In this document: positions 1 through 7,566 of the stretch, in pieces
Numbering within the stretch: the stretch's first letter is position 1
Layout: each line of letters starts with the position of its first letter
Assembly: GCA_900316275.1 (NCBI GenBank)
Contig: ONCF01000001.1
Coordinates: forward strand, 1-47,894
Length of the DNA: 47,894 bases
Direction of reading: 5' to 3'
DNA from: an uncultured Veillonellaceae bacterium
Lineage (GTDB): Bacteria > Bacillota > Negativicutes > Selenomonadales > Selenomonadaceae
Notes under the pieces: model-generated
Database searches by the model: none
The model's input: only the letters and a program-made list of their open reading frames with translations
Told to the model about the DNA's origin: nothing
Made by a program: the position numbers and the translations under genes

Positions 1-144
1 AGTTGGTCCAGATTGTCGTAGATTTTTCGTCTAGGCTAGGAAGGGACTCGCAGGCATAGCGGTGGCTATGCCGAGAGGACCTGACGACGCATAGACGGAA
101 AAGATGCGGCAAGATGGGCTGACGATTTAATCAGCGTTTCCTTA
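1..144. repeat. Palindromic dispersed repeat, copy 1 (left end cut by window)
   Basis: This stretch matches the region 45686-45882 over its whole length, with indels in the middle. Shared blocks are the AGATTTTTCGTCTAGGCTAGG segment on the left, the GGCATAGCGGTG hairpin in the centre, the GACGACGC and GGCGGAAAAGAT or GACGGAAAAGAT segments, and a right end TAATCAGCGTTTCCTTA at 128-144. The arms at about 3-32 and 91-120 are imperfect inverted repeats, and GGCATAGC/GCTATGCC at 53-72 is a perfect 8-bp stem. The outer left terminal repeat seen in copy 2 lies outside the window. No coding frame is evident. It is probably a MITE-like or extended REP-like element; no transposase is visible. Confidence 0.75.
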
Positions 145-149
145 ACATG

Positions 150-177
150 GGAACCGTCAGGTGGCGGTTCCTTTTTT
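150..177 (+). terminator. Rho-independent terminator of a gene upstream of the window
   Basis: GGAACCG (150-156) pairs perfectly with CGGTTCC (165-171) across an 8-base loop and is followed by six T residues (172-177). It lies directly after repeat copy 1 and before the VOC-family gene, so it probably ends a transcript entering from the left. Bases 178-293 hold no recognisable gene; a weak TAGAAT at 245-250 could be a -10 box for the next gene, but no good -35 accompanies it. Confidence 0.8.
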
Positions 178-293
178 GCAGGTTAAATTTTCATAAACAT
201 TGTGCGCTATGCAAGGATTTGGGCCGTAGTGCGCGAATACAAGATAGAATAGAGAGTAAATCAGGTCAGGGGATATTGAGGGAGGAAAGCACG

Positions 294-674
294 ATGAAAT
301 TCAAGGGCTTTGATCATCTGGTCTTGACGACAAACAATCTGCCGGCGTGTATCTGCTTCTATCGGGATGTGCTGGGCATGCGCCTCGAGTCACATGAGGG
401 ACGCTACGCGCTGTTCTTCGGCCAGCAGAAAATCAACATTCACCAACGGCCGGGCGAATATCCGCCCGCGGCGCAGAAGGCTACGCCGGGCAGCCAGGAT
501 TTCTGCCTGGAGGTCGATGAGCCGATTGCTGACGTCTATGCGAAGCTGCAGGAGCGCAAAGCACCCATCGAGCTCGGCCCGGTGAAGCGCTACGGCGCGC
601 GCGGCGACATGGACAGCATCTATCTGCGCGACCCCGATGGCAACCTCATCGAGCTCTGCTGCTACGCGCAGTGA
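294..674 (+). CDS. VOC-family (glyoxalase/bleomycin-resistance fold) protein
   Basis: This 126-residue protein has the length and pattern of a single-module vicinal-oxygen-chelate protein. The FDHLVL start places a potential metal ligand at His8, a second at His50 in INIH, and a third at Glu120 in the DPDGNLIEL ending. The start at 294 is chosen because GGAGGAAAG at 281-289 is a strong ribosome binding site and homology begins there; the frame stays open upstream to 147 but that extension overlaps a terminator and looks non-coding. Members include glyoxalase I, dioxygenases and fosfomycin or bleomycin resistance proteins, and the true substrate cannot be read from the sequence. It is monocistronic, flanked by terminators on both sides. 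Confidence 0.85.
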   Translation: MKFKGFDHLVLTTNNLPACICFYRDVLGMRLESHEGRYALFFGQQKINIHQRPGEYPPAAQKATPGSQDFCLEVDEPIADVYAKLQERKAPIELGPVKRYGARGDMDSIYLRDPDGNLIELCCYAQ

Positions 675-702
675 GCCGGCAACCAAAATAAGTAAAAAAT
701 TC

Positions 703-737
703 AACGGAATGCTACAGAAAAAAGCATTCCGTTTTTT
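703..737 (+). terminator. Rho-independent terminator after the VOC gene
   Basis: ACGGAATGCT (704-713) pairs perfectly with AGCATTCCGT (723-732) across a 9-base A-rich loop, followed by a T run (732-737). It closes the VOC gene transcript 30 bases after its stop codon. Confidence 0.88.
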
Positions 738-772
738 GGTGCAGGAATTACGTAACATTTATAAAAAAAGCC

Positions 773-801
773 TTGACAATTTTGGGGCGGACGTGTATTA
801 T
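773..801 (+). promoter_or_regulatory. Sigma-70-type promoter for the YezD/nif-like locus
   Basis: TTGACA (773-778) and TATTAT (796-801) are separated by exactly 17 bases. This is the best promoter in the left third of the window and sits about 75 bases before the first gene of the nitrogenase-like locus. A start of transcription near 808 would place the inverted repeat at 826-850 in the early transcribed region. Confidence 0.8.
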
Positions 802-825
802 TAAAAACAATCAATGGCATAGATA

Positions 826-850
826 AAACATATATGGATAATATGTGTTT
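826..850. promoter_or_regulatory. Candidate operator: 10-5-10 inverted repeat
   Basis: AAACATATAT (826-835) and ATATGTGTTT (841-850) form an inverted repeat with one mismatch around the spacer GGATA. It lies roughly at +18 to +43 relative to the promoter at 773-801, a position suited to a repressor site for the nitrogenase-like locus. No regulator gene is in the window, so the bound protein is unknown. It could also be only an AT-rich RNA hairpin. Confidence 0.45.
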
Positions 851-874
851 GACTGAAACTTTCGGAAAGGGGCG

Positions 875-1231
875 ATGCCCGTGAAAGTTGGCAAACGTAT
901 CGAACCGGGAGTCATACCAGCCAGCGTGATGCAGTATATCCTGCAATGCCTGCAGGATATCTGTTATGGGCAGGTGGTGCTCGTAGCGCAGGACGGCAGA
1001 CTCATCCAGGTCGAACGGGAAGAAAAGCTGCGGCTGGCGGGAGCGTGTCTCCAGCGGGAGCATGCGAGCATGGCAGAGGAGGAACTCACCGGTCTCGCGC
1101 AGCGCATCCGCACCGCATTTATCCATTTAGACTTTGGCCAACTGGTCATTGTGGTGAAAGCCGGCAACGTGGTGCAGATAGAGCGCACGGTCAAGCAGCG
1201 GTTCACCGGTCTGGATGGAGAGGGCATTTGA
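875..1231 (+). CDS. Tandem YezD/DUF2292-domain protein
   Basis: The 118-residue product holds two copies of a small domain normally found alone in proteins of about 50 to 60 residues. Unit 1 covers about residues 18-53 (YGQVVLVAQDGRLIQVER) and unit 2 about 74-110 (FGQLVIVVKAGNVVQIER). Both follow the YezD pattern of a short helix, [YF]GQ, a beta pair and Q[VI]ER, then K and R residues. The family has no settled function. ATG at 875 lies only two to three bases from the AAAGGGG ribosome binding site; GTG at 881 has better spacing and may be the real start. It is the first gene after the promoter at 773 and precedes the nifB-like gene, so a role tied to that locus is plausible but inferred. Confidence 0.75.
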   Translation: MPVKVGKRIEPGVIPASVMQYILQCLQDICYGQVVLVAQDGRLIQVEREEKLRLAGACLQREHASMAEEELTGLAQRIRTAFIHLDFGQLVIVVKAGNVVQIERTVKQRFTGLDGEGI

Positions 1232-1270
1232 TAGTAATAAAATTTCATATAGAGTGCAGGTCATCTGACG

Positions 1271-1325
1271 AACAGAAGCCTGCCACAGATTATCGAGGGA
1301 TAGTCTGTGGTGGGCTTCTGTTTTT
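1271..1325 (+). terminator. Terminator or attenuator between yezD-like and nifB-like genes
   Basis: A long stem formed by about 1271-1289 (AACAGAAGCCTGCCACAGA) and 1303-1321 (complement ending in GGGCTTCTG) carries one interior imperfection and is followed by TTTTT (1321-1325). It lies between two genes that otherwise appear to share the promoter at 773. No convincing second promoter is visible between 1232 and 1358, so the hairpin may act as an attenuator with read-through into the nifB-like gene. Confidence 0.8.
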
Positions 1326-1358
1326 GCATTCTATCAATGAGCGAAAGAAGGCATTTTT

Positions 1359-2222
1359 ATGGACAATGAACGCGTGCGGGAACTGCATCCCTGCTTCGGC
1401 GCCCGGCAGAACCGGGGGCGCATCCATCTGCCGGTCTGCCCCGGCTGCAACATCGCCTGCCGTTTCTGCGACCGCCAGCAGAATGATGTGGAGCAGCGGC
1501 CAGGTGTTGCCAGTTGCCTCATCCAGCCAGAGGAGGCGGCGGAATACGTCGCGCGGGCGCGACGCTTCTGCCCTGAGCTCAGCGTCGTCGGTATCGCCGG
1601 GCCGGGGGACACGCTGGCCTCGGACCGTGCCCTCGAGACGTTCCGTGCTATCGGCAGACGTTTCCCAGATTTACTGAAGTGCATGAGCACGAACGGCCTG
1701 CTGCTGGACGAACGGGCGGACGAGCTCATCGAGCTGGGGCTCGATACCCTGACGGTCACGGTCAATGCGGTAGACCCCGCTATCGGGGCCCAGATCGTTC
1801 GGGGGATTACCTATCACGGCAGGCATTACAGCGGCGAAGAGGCGGCGACCATCCTCATTCAGAATCAGCTGGCGGGCATCCACAAGGTAGCCGCGGCGGG
1901 CATGCTGGTGAAGGTCAACACCGTACTCATTATGGAAATCAACAGTTTCCATATCAAGGAGATTGCGCGGCAGGTCGCGGCGGCGGGCGCGCAGCTGTAT
2001 AACATCATTCCGCTCATCCCGCAGGCCGAGCTCAAGGACTGCCGGGTGCCGACCTGCCCAGAGATTGAGCGCGCACGCGCCGAGGCGGCACCCTACATCG
2101 ACGTGTTCCGCCATTGCCAGCGCTGCCGCGCCGATGCCGTCGGCGTGCCGGGCAAATCCGAGTGCGGCCGCCAGGTATGGCAGAACGCCTTACGGGTGAG
2201 GGAGACCTTTTCTCACGGTTGA
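1359..2222 (+). CDS. nifB: NifB-like radical SAM FeMo-cofactor core (NifB-co) synthase
   Basis: NifB joins two [4Fe-4S] clusters with a carbide and extra sulfide to make the 8Fe core used by nitrogenases. The 287-residue protein shows the family signatures in order: HPCF (10-13), HLPVCPGC then CxxxCxxC for the SAM cluster (Cys30, Cys34, Cys37), QRPGV, GIAGPGDTLA, STNGL, TVTVNAVDP and a C-terminal HCQRCRADAVG. It lacks the C-terminal NifX-like domain found in many bacterial NifB proteins; a separate NifX-like gene lies at 6210. AAGAAGG at 1344-1350 supports the ATG at 1359. Its presence argues that the component-1 proteins downstream carry a nitrogenase-type metallocluster rather than a simple [4Fe-4S] site as in dark-operative reductases. 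Confidence 0.92.
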   Translation: MDNERVRELHPCFGARQNRGRIHLPVCPGCNIACRFCDRQQNDVEQRPGVASCLIQPEEAAEYVARARRFCPELSVVGIAGPGDTLASDRALETFRAIGRRFPDLLKCMSTNGLLLDERADELIELGLDTLTVTVNAVDPAIGAQIVRGITYHGRHYSGEEAATILIQNQLAGIHKVAAAGMLVKVNTVLIMEINSFHIKEIARQVAAAGAQLYNIIPLIPQAELKDCRVPTCPEIERARAEAAPYIDVFRHCQRCRADAVGVPGKSECGRQVWQNALRVRETFSHG

Positions 2223-2299
2223 GTTTTGGCCACAGGCAAATGGTCTGGGTCATAGCAGTTTTTATCAGTAAAACAAGAGCAACAGAAAGGAAGATTTTC

Positions 2300-3325
2300 A
2301 TGGCTATTCATCATTCGATTACGGAACTCATCGGGCATACGCCGCTTTTGGAGCTCACAAATTACGAGCGGCAGGAGCACTTGCTGGCCGAGGTGGTCGT
2401 CAAGCTGGAATATTTCAATCCGAACCAAAGCGTCAAGGACCGCATCGCCAACGCGATGATTGAGGACGCGGAGCAGCGGGGACTGCTGCATCCGGGTGAC
2501 ACCATCATCGAGACGACGAGTGGCAACACGGGCATTGGTTTGGCAGCGATTGCGGCAGCTAAAGGCTACCATTTCCGCGTCTATATTCAAGACCAGGTCA
2601 GTGAGGAGCGCTTCAAGGTCATCCGGGCTTTTGGCGGGGAGGCCATCAAGCTCGGCGATGACCCGGAGTTGGCAAAAATTCTTGCGGAGACCGACGGCGA
2701 CTTCGTCGAGGCCTGCAAGGCGCTGCACAAGCGTTATGAGGGCAGGAAAGGCGTATTCTTTGTCGATCAGGTCTCCAACCCGGCCAATCCGGACGTGCAT
2801 AAGCGCACGACGGGCCCGGAAATCTGGGCCGACGCAGAGGGCAAGGTCGACATCCTCGTGGCGGCCGTTGGCACTGGCGGCACGATTTCTGGTACGGGTG
2901 CGTTCCTCAAGTCCAAGAACCCTCAGCTGCAGGTGGTAGCTGTGCAGCCGGGGCCGGACTCCCTGCCGACGGAGGACAATCCTGCACCAGAGTATGAAAT
3001 TACCGGTGTGCATCCTTTTGAGGGGGTCGAGCCCCAACGCATCCCCGCGACGCTGGACCGCAAAATTTATGACGACTGGATTGCCGTAGAGGGTATAGAC
3101 GCCGTGCGCACGGCCCGCGCGGTCGCCAAGAGCGACGGTATCCTGATTGGTACGTCCTCCGGTGCCGCCATCTACGCGGCCACGCAGCTCGCGCGCCGCC
3201 CGGAGAACCGGGGCAAGCGCATCGTGGCGGTGCTGGCGGACACGGGCCTGCGCTACCTGTCGACGAATTTGTTTGCCGCCTCGGACGCAGAGGAGGAGCA
3301 GCTGGCAGAAGCCGTGGGACAATGA
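2300..3325 (+). CDS. Divergent cysteine synthase-like PLP enzyme
   Basis: This 341-residue fold-type II PLP enzyme resembles O-acetylserine sulfhydrylase (CysK/CysM). The PLP lysine is Lys46 in NQSVKDR, the substrate loop TSGNTG is at 73-78, and the phosphate-binding GTGGTISGTG is at 191-200; the C-terminal GTSSGAA is also kept. It departs from classical CysK where MPETMSxER is expected: residues 95-104 read YIQDQVSEER. Activated serine or a similar acceptor plus sulfide or a thiol is the likely reaction type. It lies between nifB-like and nifD-like genes, 45 bases before the latter, so it may capture the sulfur product of the reductase or supply cysteine sulfur for clusters. The start follows AGAAAGGAAG. 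Confidence 0.88.
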   Translation: MAIHHSITELIGHTPLLELTNYERQEHLLAEVVVKLEYFNPNQSVKDRIANAMIEDAEQRGLLHPGDTIIETTSGNTGIGLAAIAAAKGYHFRVYIQDQVSEERFKVIRAFGGEAIKLGDDPELAKILAETDGDFVEACKALHKRYEGRKGVFFVDQVSNPANPDVHKRTTGPEIWADAEGKVDILVAAVGTGGTISGTGAFLKSKNPQLQVVAVQPGPDSLPTEDNPAPEYEITGVHPFEGVEPQRIPATLDRKIYDDWIAVEGIDAVRTARAVAKSDGILIGTSSGAAIYAATQLARRPENRGKRIVAVLADTGLRYLSTNLFAASDAEEEQLAEAVGQ

Positions 3326-3370
3326 AATACAACAGGAAACACCTTGACCTAAAGAGGAGAGGATGATTCG

Positions 3371-4882
3371 ATGGCCATACAGTTACAACTATCAGATATC
3401 GGTACCCGCGAGAGCCGTCTGGGCTCCATCACGGGCTATGCGGGAGATTTACAGGACCTGGCCTGCCAAAGCAAATGTGGGACGCTGCGCGGCTGCTCGC
3501 GCTGCTTTTCCCAATCTAGCACCTGCCTGTCCTCCTGCGCCCTGTCACAGCTTTCGGGCATCAGGGATGTGGCCGTCGTGCATCATGGTCCGGCGGGCTG
3601 CTCGACGACGGGCACGCAGAGCTACCGCGTGACGAAGCAGGTGGCCAAAAAGCGCGGTATCGTGAACCATACGGTATATATAGGTACCGATATGAATGAG
3701 CAGGACACAATTTTTGGCGCCAGCGAAAAACTCGCGGCTATCGTGCGCACGACCTACGAGCGCTACCACCCGCAGGCCATCTTTGTCGCCAGCTCCTGCG
3801 CGGCCGGGGTCATCGGCGAGGATATCGACAGCATCGTCGAGACGCTGCGCGAGAAAATCCCCGTGCCCATTGCCGCCGTGCACTGCGAGGGCTTCAAGTC
3901 CCGTATCTGGGCGACAGGTTTCGATATTTCGGATCATGCGGTGCTCACGAGCATTGTGCAGCCGCCCAGGCAGAAACGCAATACCATTAATTTCAAGAAT
4001 TTCTATGAATCCGCCAGACCGGAGATTATCAAGATTTTTGCGGAGTTCGGGGTCAAGCCGGTTTTCCTCTACGCGAATGCGACGGTGGAGGAGCTGGCGC
4101 ACATGTCCGAGGCGCGGGCGACCGTATCTATCTGCGGCACGCTGGGCAATTATCTGGGCACGGCACTGGAGCAGGAATACGGCGTACCGTATGTGCGCAG
4201 TATTAACCCGCTCGGCGTGCAGGGCTTTGAGACCTGGCTGCGCGCCGTGGGCCAGGCTATTGGCGAGGAGGAAAAAGTCGAGGGATATATCGAGCGGGAG
4301 CGGGCCATTTACCTGCCGCAGATTGAGGCGGTCAAAAAAGAACTCAAAGGCCTGCGTTGCGTCATCGGCATGGGGCCGGGCTATACGTTTGAGGTTTCCC
4401 GCGTACTGCAGGAACTTGGTATGGAGGTCGTCTGGGGCGCGGCCTGGCACTATGACAAGCAGTATGATAACGGCAAGGTGCCGCCTTCGATGGATTTCTT
4501 GCTGCAGCATGGCAAGAATTTTAAGGCCAGTGTAGCCGACCAGCAGAATTTCGAGGTGCTCAATATCCTGAACCGCTACCAGCCGGACCTCTATCTGTCG
4601 CGGCACCCCGGCTCCACGGTCTGGGCCATCAAGCAGGGCATTCCCGCCTTGTTTGTCGCCGATGAGTACATGATTTTTGGTTATAAAGGGACGCTGGATT
4701 TTGCCTATGAGGTGCTGAACGCCGTGCGCAACCGCAGTTTTGAGAAAAATCTGGCGGCGCATGTGAAGCTGCCTTACACCAAATGGTGGTATGAGCAAAA
4801 GGTGGATACCTTCCTCGAGCGGCCACAGCAAAAGCAAAAGGCACCGGGTGAGACGGCGGAAGGAGGTGTGGCCCATGGCTAA
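3371..4882 (+). CDS. Nitrogenase-like component 1 alpha subunit (NifD-like 1)
   Basis: At 503 residues this matches NifD-family length. Cys56 (CLSSC), Cys77 (HHGPAGC) and Cys143 (SSCAAGVIGED) correspond to the three P-cluster cysteines of NifD, and Cys255 in SICGTLGNYLG aligns with the FeMo-cofactor cysteine (Cys275 in Azotobacter). In the CEGF segment Gln191 is replaced by Trp180 and His195 by Phe184, and the region of cofactor ligand His442 reads FVADEYMIFGYKG without a histidine. Additional cysteines lie at 32, 36, 42, 45 and 52. It is expected to pair with the product at 4875, with which it overlaps by 8 bases, and to receive electrons from the NifH at 6616. These replacements argue against N2 as substrate. 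AGAGGAGAGG precedes the start. Confidence 0.9.
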   Translation: MAIQLQLSDIGTRESRLGSITGYAGDLQDLACQSKCGTLRGCSRCFSQSSTCLSSCALSQLSGIRDVAVVHHGPAGCSTTGTQSYRVTKQVAKKRGIVNHTVYIGTDMNEQDTIFGASEKLAAIVRTTYERYHPQAIFVASSCAAGVIGEDIDSIVETLREKIPVPIAAVHCEGFKSRIWATGFDISDHAVLTSIVQPPRQKRNTINFKNFYESARPEIIKIFAEFGVKPVFLYANATVEELAHMSEARATVSICGTLGNYLGTALEQEYGVPYVRSINPLGVQGFETWLRAVGQAIGEEEKVEGYIERERAIYLPQIEAVKKELKGLRCVIGMGPGYTFEVSRVLQELGMEVVWGAAWHYDKQYDNGKVPPSMDFLLQHGKNFKASVADQQNFEVLNILNRYQPDLYLSRHPGSTVWAIKQGIPALFVADEYMIFGYKGTLDFAYEVLNAVRNRSFEKNLAAHVKLPYTKWWYEQKVDTFLERPQQKQKAPGETAEGGVAHG

Positions 4883-6179
4883 AATTCTCGATAAGCAACG
4901 TTACAAATGCGCGATGAGCGCGATGTCGACGGTGCAGGCCATCGAGGGGGCCATCCCCATCCTGCATTCCGGTCCGGGCTGCGCCGAGAAGCTGTCCAAC
5001 TCCGCGGGCAGCAGCGGGCATTACTCACCGAACATCTTTCCCTGCACGAGTGTCAACGAGCGCGATGTCGTCTTCGGCGGTGAAAAGAAGCTGCGCGCGA
5101 CCATTACCAACGCGCTGAAGGTCATCGACGCGGACATGTTCATCGTGCTCAGCGGCTGCACGTCGGAGATTGTCGGCGATACGATTGAGGAGGTGGTCAG
5201 TGAATTCCAGGGGGCGGAGAAACCGGTGCTGTTCGCCTCGACGCCTGGTTTCAAGGGCAATAACTACCGCGGTCATGAATGGGTCGTGGATGCCATTATC
5301 GAACAGTATCTGGAGCCAGTGCCCGAGGCGGAGAAAGACCCGTTGCTCGTGAATATTTGGGCGGATGTCCCGTATCAGGACGAGTTCTGGGCGGGCAACT
5401 ACCGCGCGCTCGAACAGCTGCTCCGCGATATCGGCCTCAAACCGAATGTCATCTTCGGCATTCACCGCGGGGTGCAGAACATCAAAAAAATTCCCTATGC
5501 TGGTTTCAATCTGCTCGTTTCTCCCTGGGTGGGGCTGGAAAACGTCCAGCGCATGCAAAAGAAATTTGGCACGCCATACCTGCATTGGCCGACGCTGCCG
5601 ATTGGCGCCTTTGAGACCAGCAAATTTGTACGGGCCGTGGCTGACTTTGCCCAGCTGCCACCGGAACCAGTCGAAAAATACATCGAGGAGCGTGAGTCAG
5701 AGTATTATGGCTACATCGAGCGCTTTGCCGATATCTTTCTCGAGACACGCGCGATGTCCCGCCGGTTCTCGGTGGTGGCCGATGCCCAGTATGCGCTGGG
5801 CATTACGAAATTTCTCGTCAACGACCTCGGCCGCCTGCCGGCCAATCAGTACGTGGTGGACGACACGCCGGCGGAATATCAGGCACCGATTCGCGGCTAT
5901 TTTGCGGATTTGAACTACCATATCCGTGCCAACGTGGCCTTTACCGTCGATGGCTGGGAAATCCATCAGGATATCAAAAATACAGATTATCACGGCTATC
6001 CGCTGATTATCGGCAGTTATTGGGAAAAAGAGCTGGCGCAGGAAACGGACGCGCATTACCTGAATGTCTCGTGGCCGGTCAATGAACGCCTCGTCATCAA
6101 CGGCTATTATGTCGGCTATGGCGGCGGCCTGCGGCTGCTGGAGGATATCTATTCCGTCGTGCGCACGCGGTTCAATTGA
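4875..6179 (+). CDS. Nitrogenase-like component 1 beta subunit (NifK-like 1)
   Basis: The 434-residue protein is a NifK-family subunit. Cys12 (YKCAMSA), Cys36 (HSGPGC) and Cys95 (LSGCTSEIVGD) match the three NifK P-cluster cysteines, so an interfacial 8Fe cluster with NifD-like 1 is likely. GFKGNNYRGHEW and the LLVSPWVGL and GTPYLHWPTLPIG segments are shared with the second NifK-like protein at 11719. It is shorter than classical molybdenum NifK (about 520 residues) because it lacks the N-terminal extension. ATG at 4875 is used because GAAGGAGG precedes it and homology begins there; the gene overlaps the alpha-subunit stop, implying translational coupling. Confidence 0.9.
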   Translation: MAKILDKQRYKCAMSAMSTVQAIEGAIPILHSGPGCAEKLSNSAGSSGHYSPNIFPCTSVNERDVVFGGEKKLRATITNALKVIDADMFIVLSGCTSEIVGDTIEEVVSEFQGAEKPVLFASTPGFKGNNYRGHEWVVDAIIEQYLEPVPEAEKDPLLVNIWADVPYQDEFWAGNYRALEQLLRDIGLKPNVIFGIHRGVQNIKKIPYAGFNLLVSPWVGLENVQRMQKKFGTPYLHWPTLPIGAFETSKFVRAVADFAQLPPEPVEKYIEERESEYYGYIERFADIFLETRAMSRRFSVVADAQYALGITKFLVNDLGRLPANQYVVDDTPAEYQAPIRGYFADLNYHIRANVAFTVDGWEIHQDIKNTDYHGYPLIIGSYWEKELAQETDAHYLNVSWPVNERLVINGYYVGYGGGLRLLEDIYSVVRTRFN

Positions 6180-6209
6180 GGCCGGGGACGTAGATAAAGG
6201 AGGAGTACT

Positions 6210-6572
6210 ATGAGCTACCTACTGGCGGCTGCTTCCAGCGATGGCGTAAATATCGACCGCCATTTCGGTCATGCAGATACGTTCCAGATAGTCGAGCTGG
6301 CGGAGGACGGAACAAACTGGCAAGTTATCGGACAGCGGGAGGTCGTTTCCCCGTGTCAGCACGGCAGTCACGCGGCAGAGGCGATGCAGGCGGCGGTGAG
6401 CCGTCTGGCGGATTGCCGTTATGTGCTGGCGGAGGCTATCGGCCGCGGCGCCTATGCCTCTTTGCAGGCCCAGGGCATCACGCCGCTGGAGACAGGCGAT
6501 ACGCTGCCGATAAGCCAGGCCGTAGAGGATTTGCTGCGCTATGAAAGGCGCAGACATAAACGACCAGTATAA
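6210..6572 (+). CDS. NifX/NifB-C-terminal-like cofactor-binding protein
   Basis: This 120-residue protein belongs to the dinitrogenase iron-molybdenum cofactor family (NifX, NafY, VnfX and the C-terminal domain of NifB). The signature DRHFGHADTFQIVEL at about 17-31 and the later ADCRYVLAEAIGRGAYASLQAQGI are typical. Such proteins bind NifB-co or cofactor precursors and pass them to the scaffold or the apo-enzyme. In this locus NifB lacks its own NifX-like domain, so the two halves appear to be separate polypeptides. AAAGGAGG stands directly before the ATG, and nifH follows after a 43-base gap. Confidence 0.85.
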   Translation: MSYLLAAASSDGVNIDRHFGHADTFQIVELAEDGTNWQVIGQREVVSPCQHGSHAAEAMQAAVSRLADCRYVLAEAIGRGAYASLQAQGITPLETGDTLPISQAVEDLLRYERRRHKRPV

Positions 6573-6603
6573 TTTTTTTGCGATATATAACAGATGAATT
6601 TAG

Positions 6604-7473
<870 letters not shown>

Positions 7474-7510
7474 CAAATTCACGCATGGTCATGCGGGTTA
7501 TCCGAAAACG

Positions 7511-7551
7511 GAAGCCTGCCGCCCCGGTCAGGGGAGCGGCAGGCTTTTTTC
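7511..7551 (+). terminator. Rho-independent terminator after nifH
   Basis: AGCCTGCCGC (7513-7522) pairs perfectly with GCGGCAGGCT (7536-7545), with extra C/G pairing inside and a T run at 7545-7550. It separates nifB-to-nifH from the transporter and the second DK pair. No clear promoter is visible between it and 7567, so partial read-through is likely. Confidence 0.88.
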
Positions 7552-7566
7552 ATAGGGGTGAGTTCG

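Noticed and set aside
147-293. N-terminal extension of the VOC protein
   Set aside because: The open frame runs through a clear terminator hairpin and has no ribosome binding site; a strong one precedes ATG 294.
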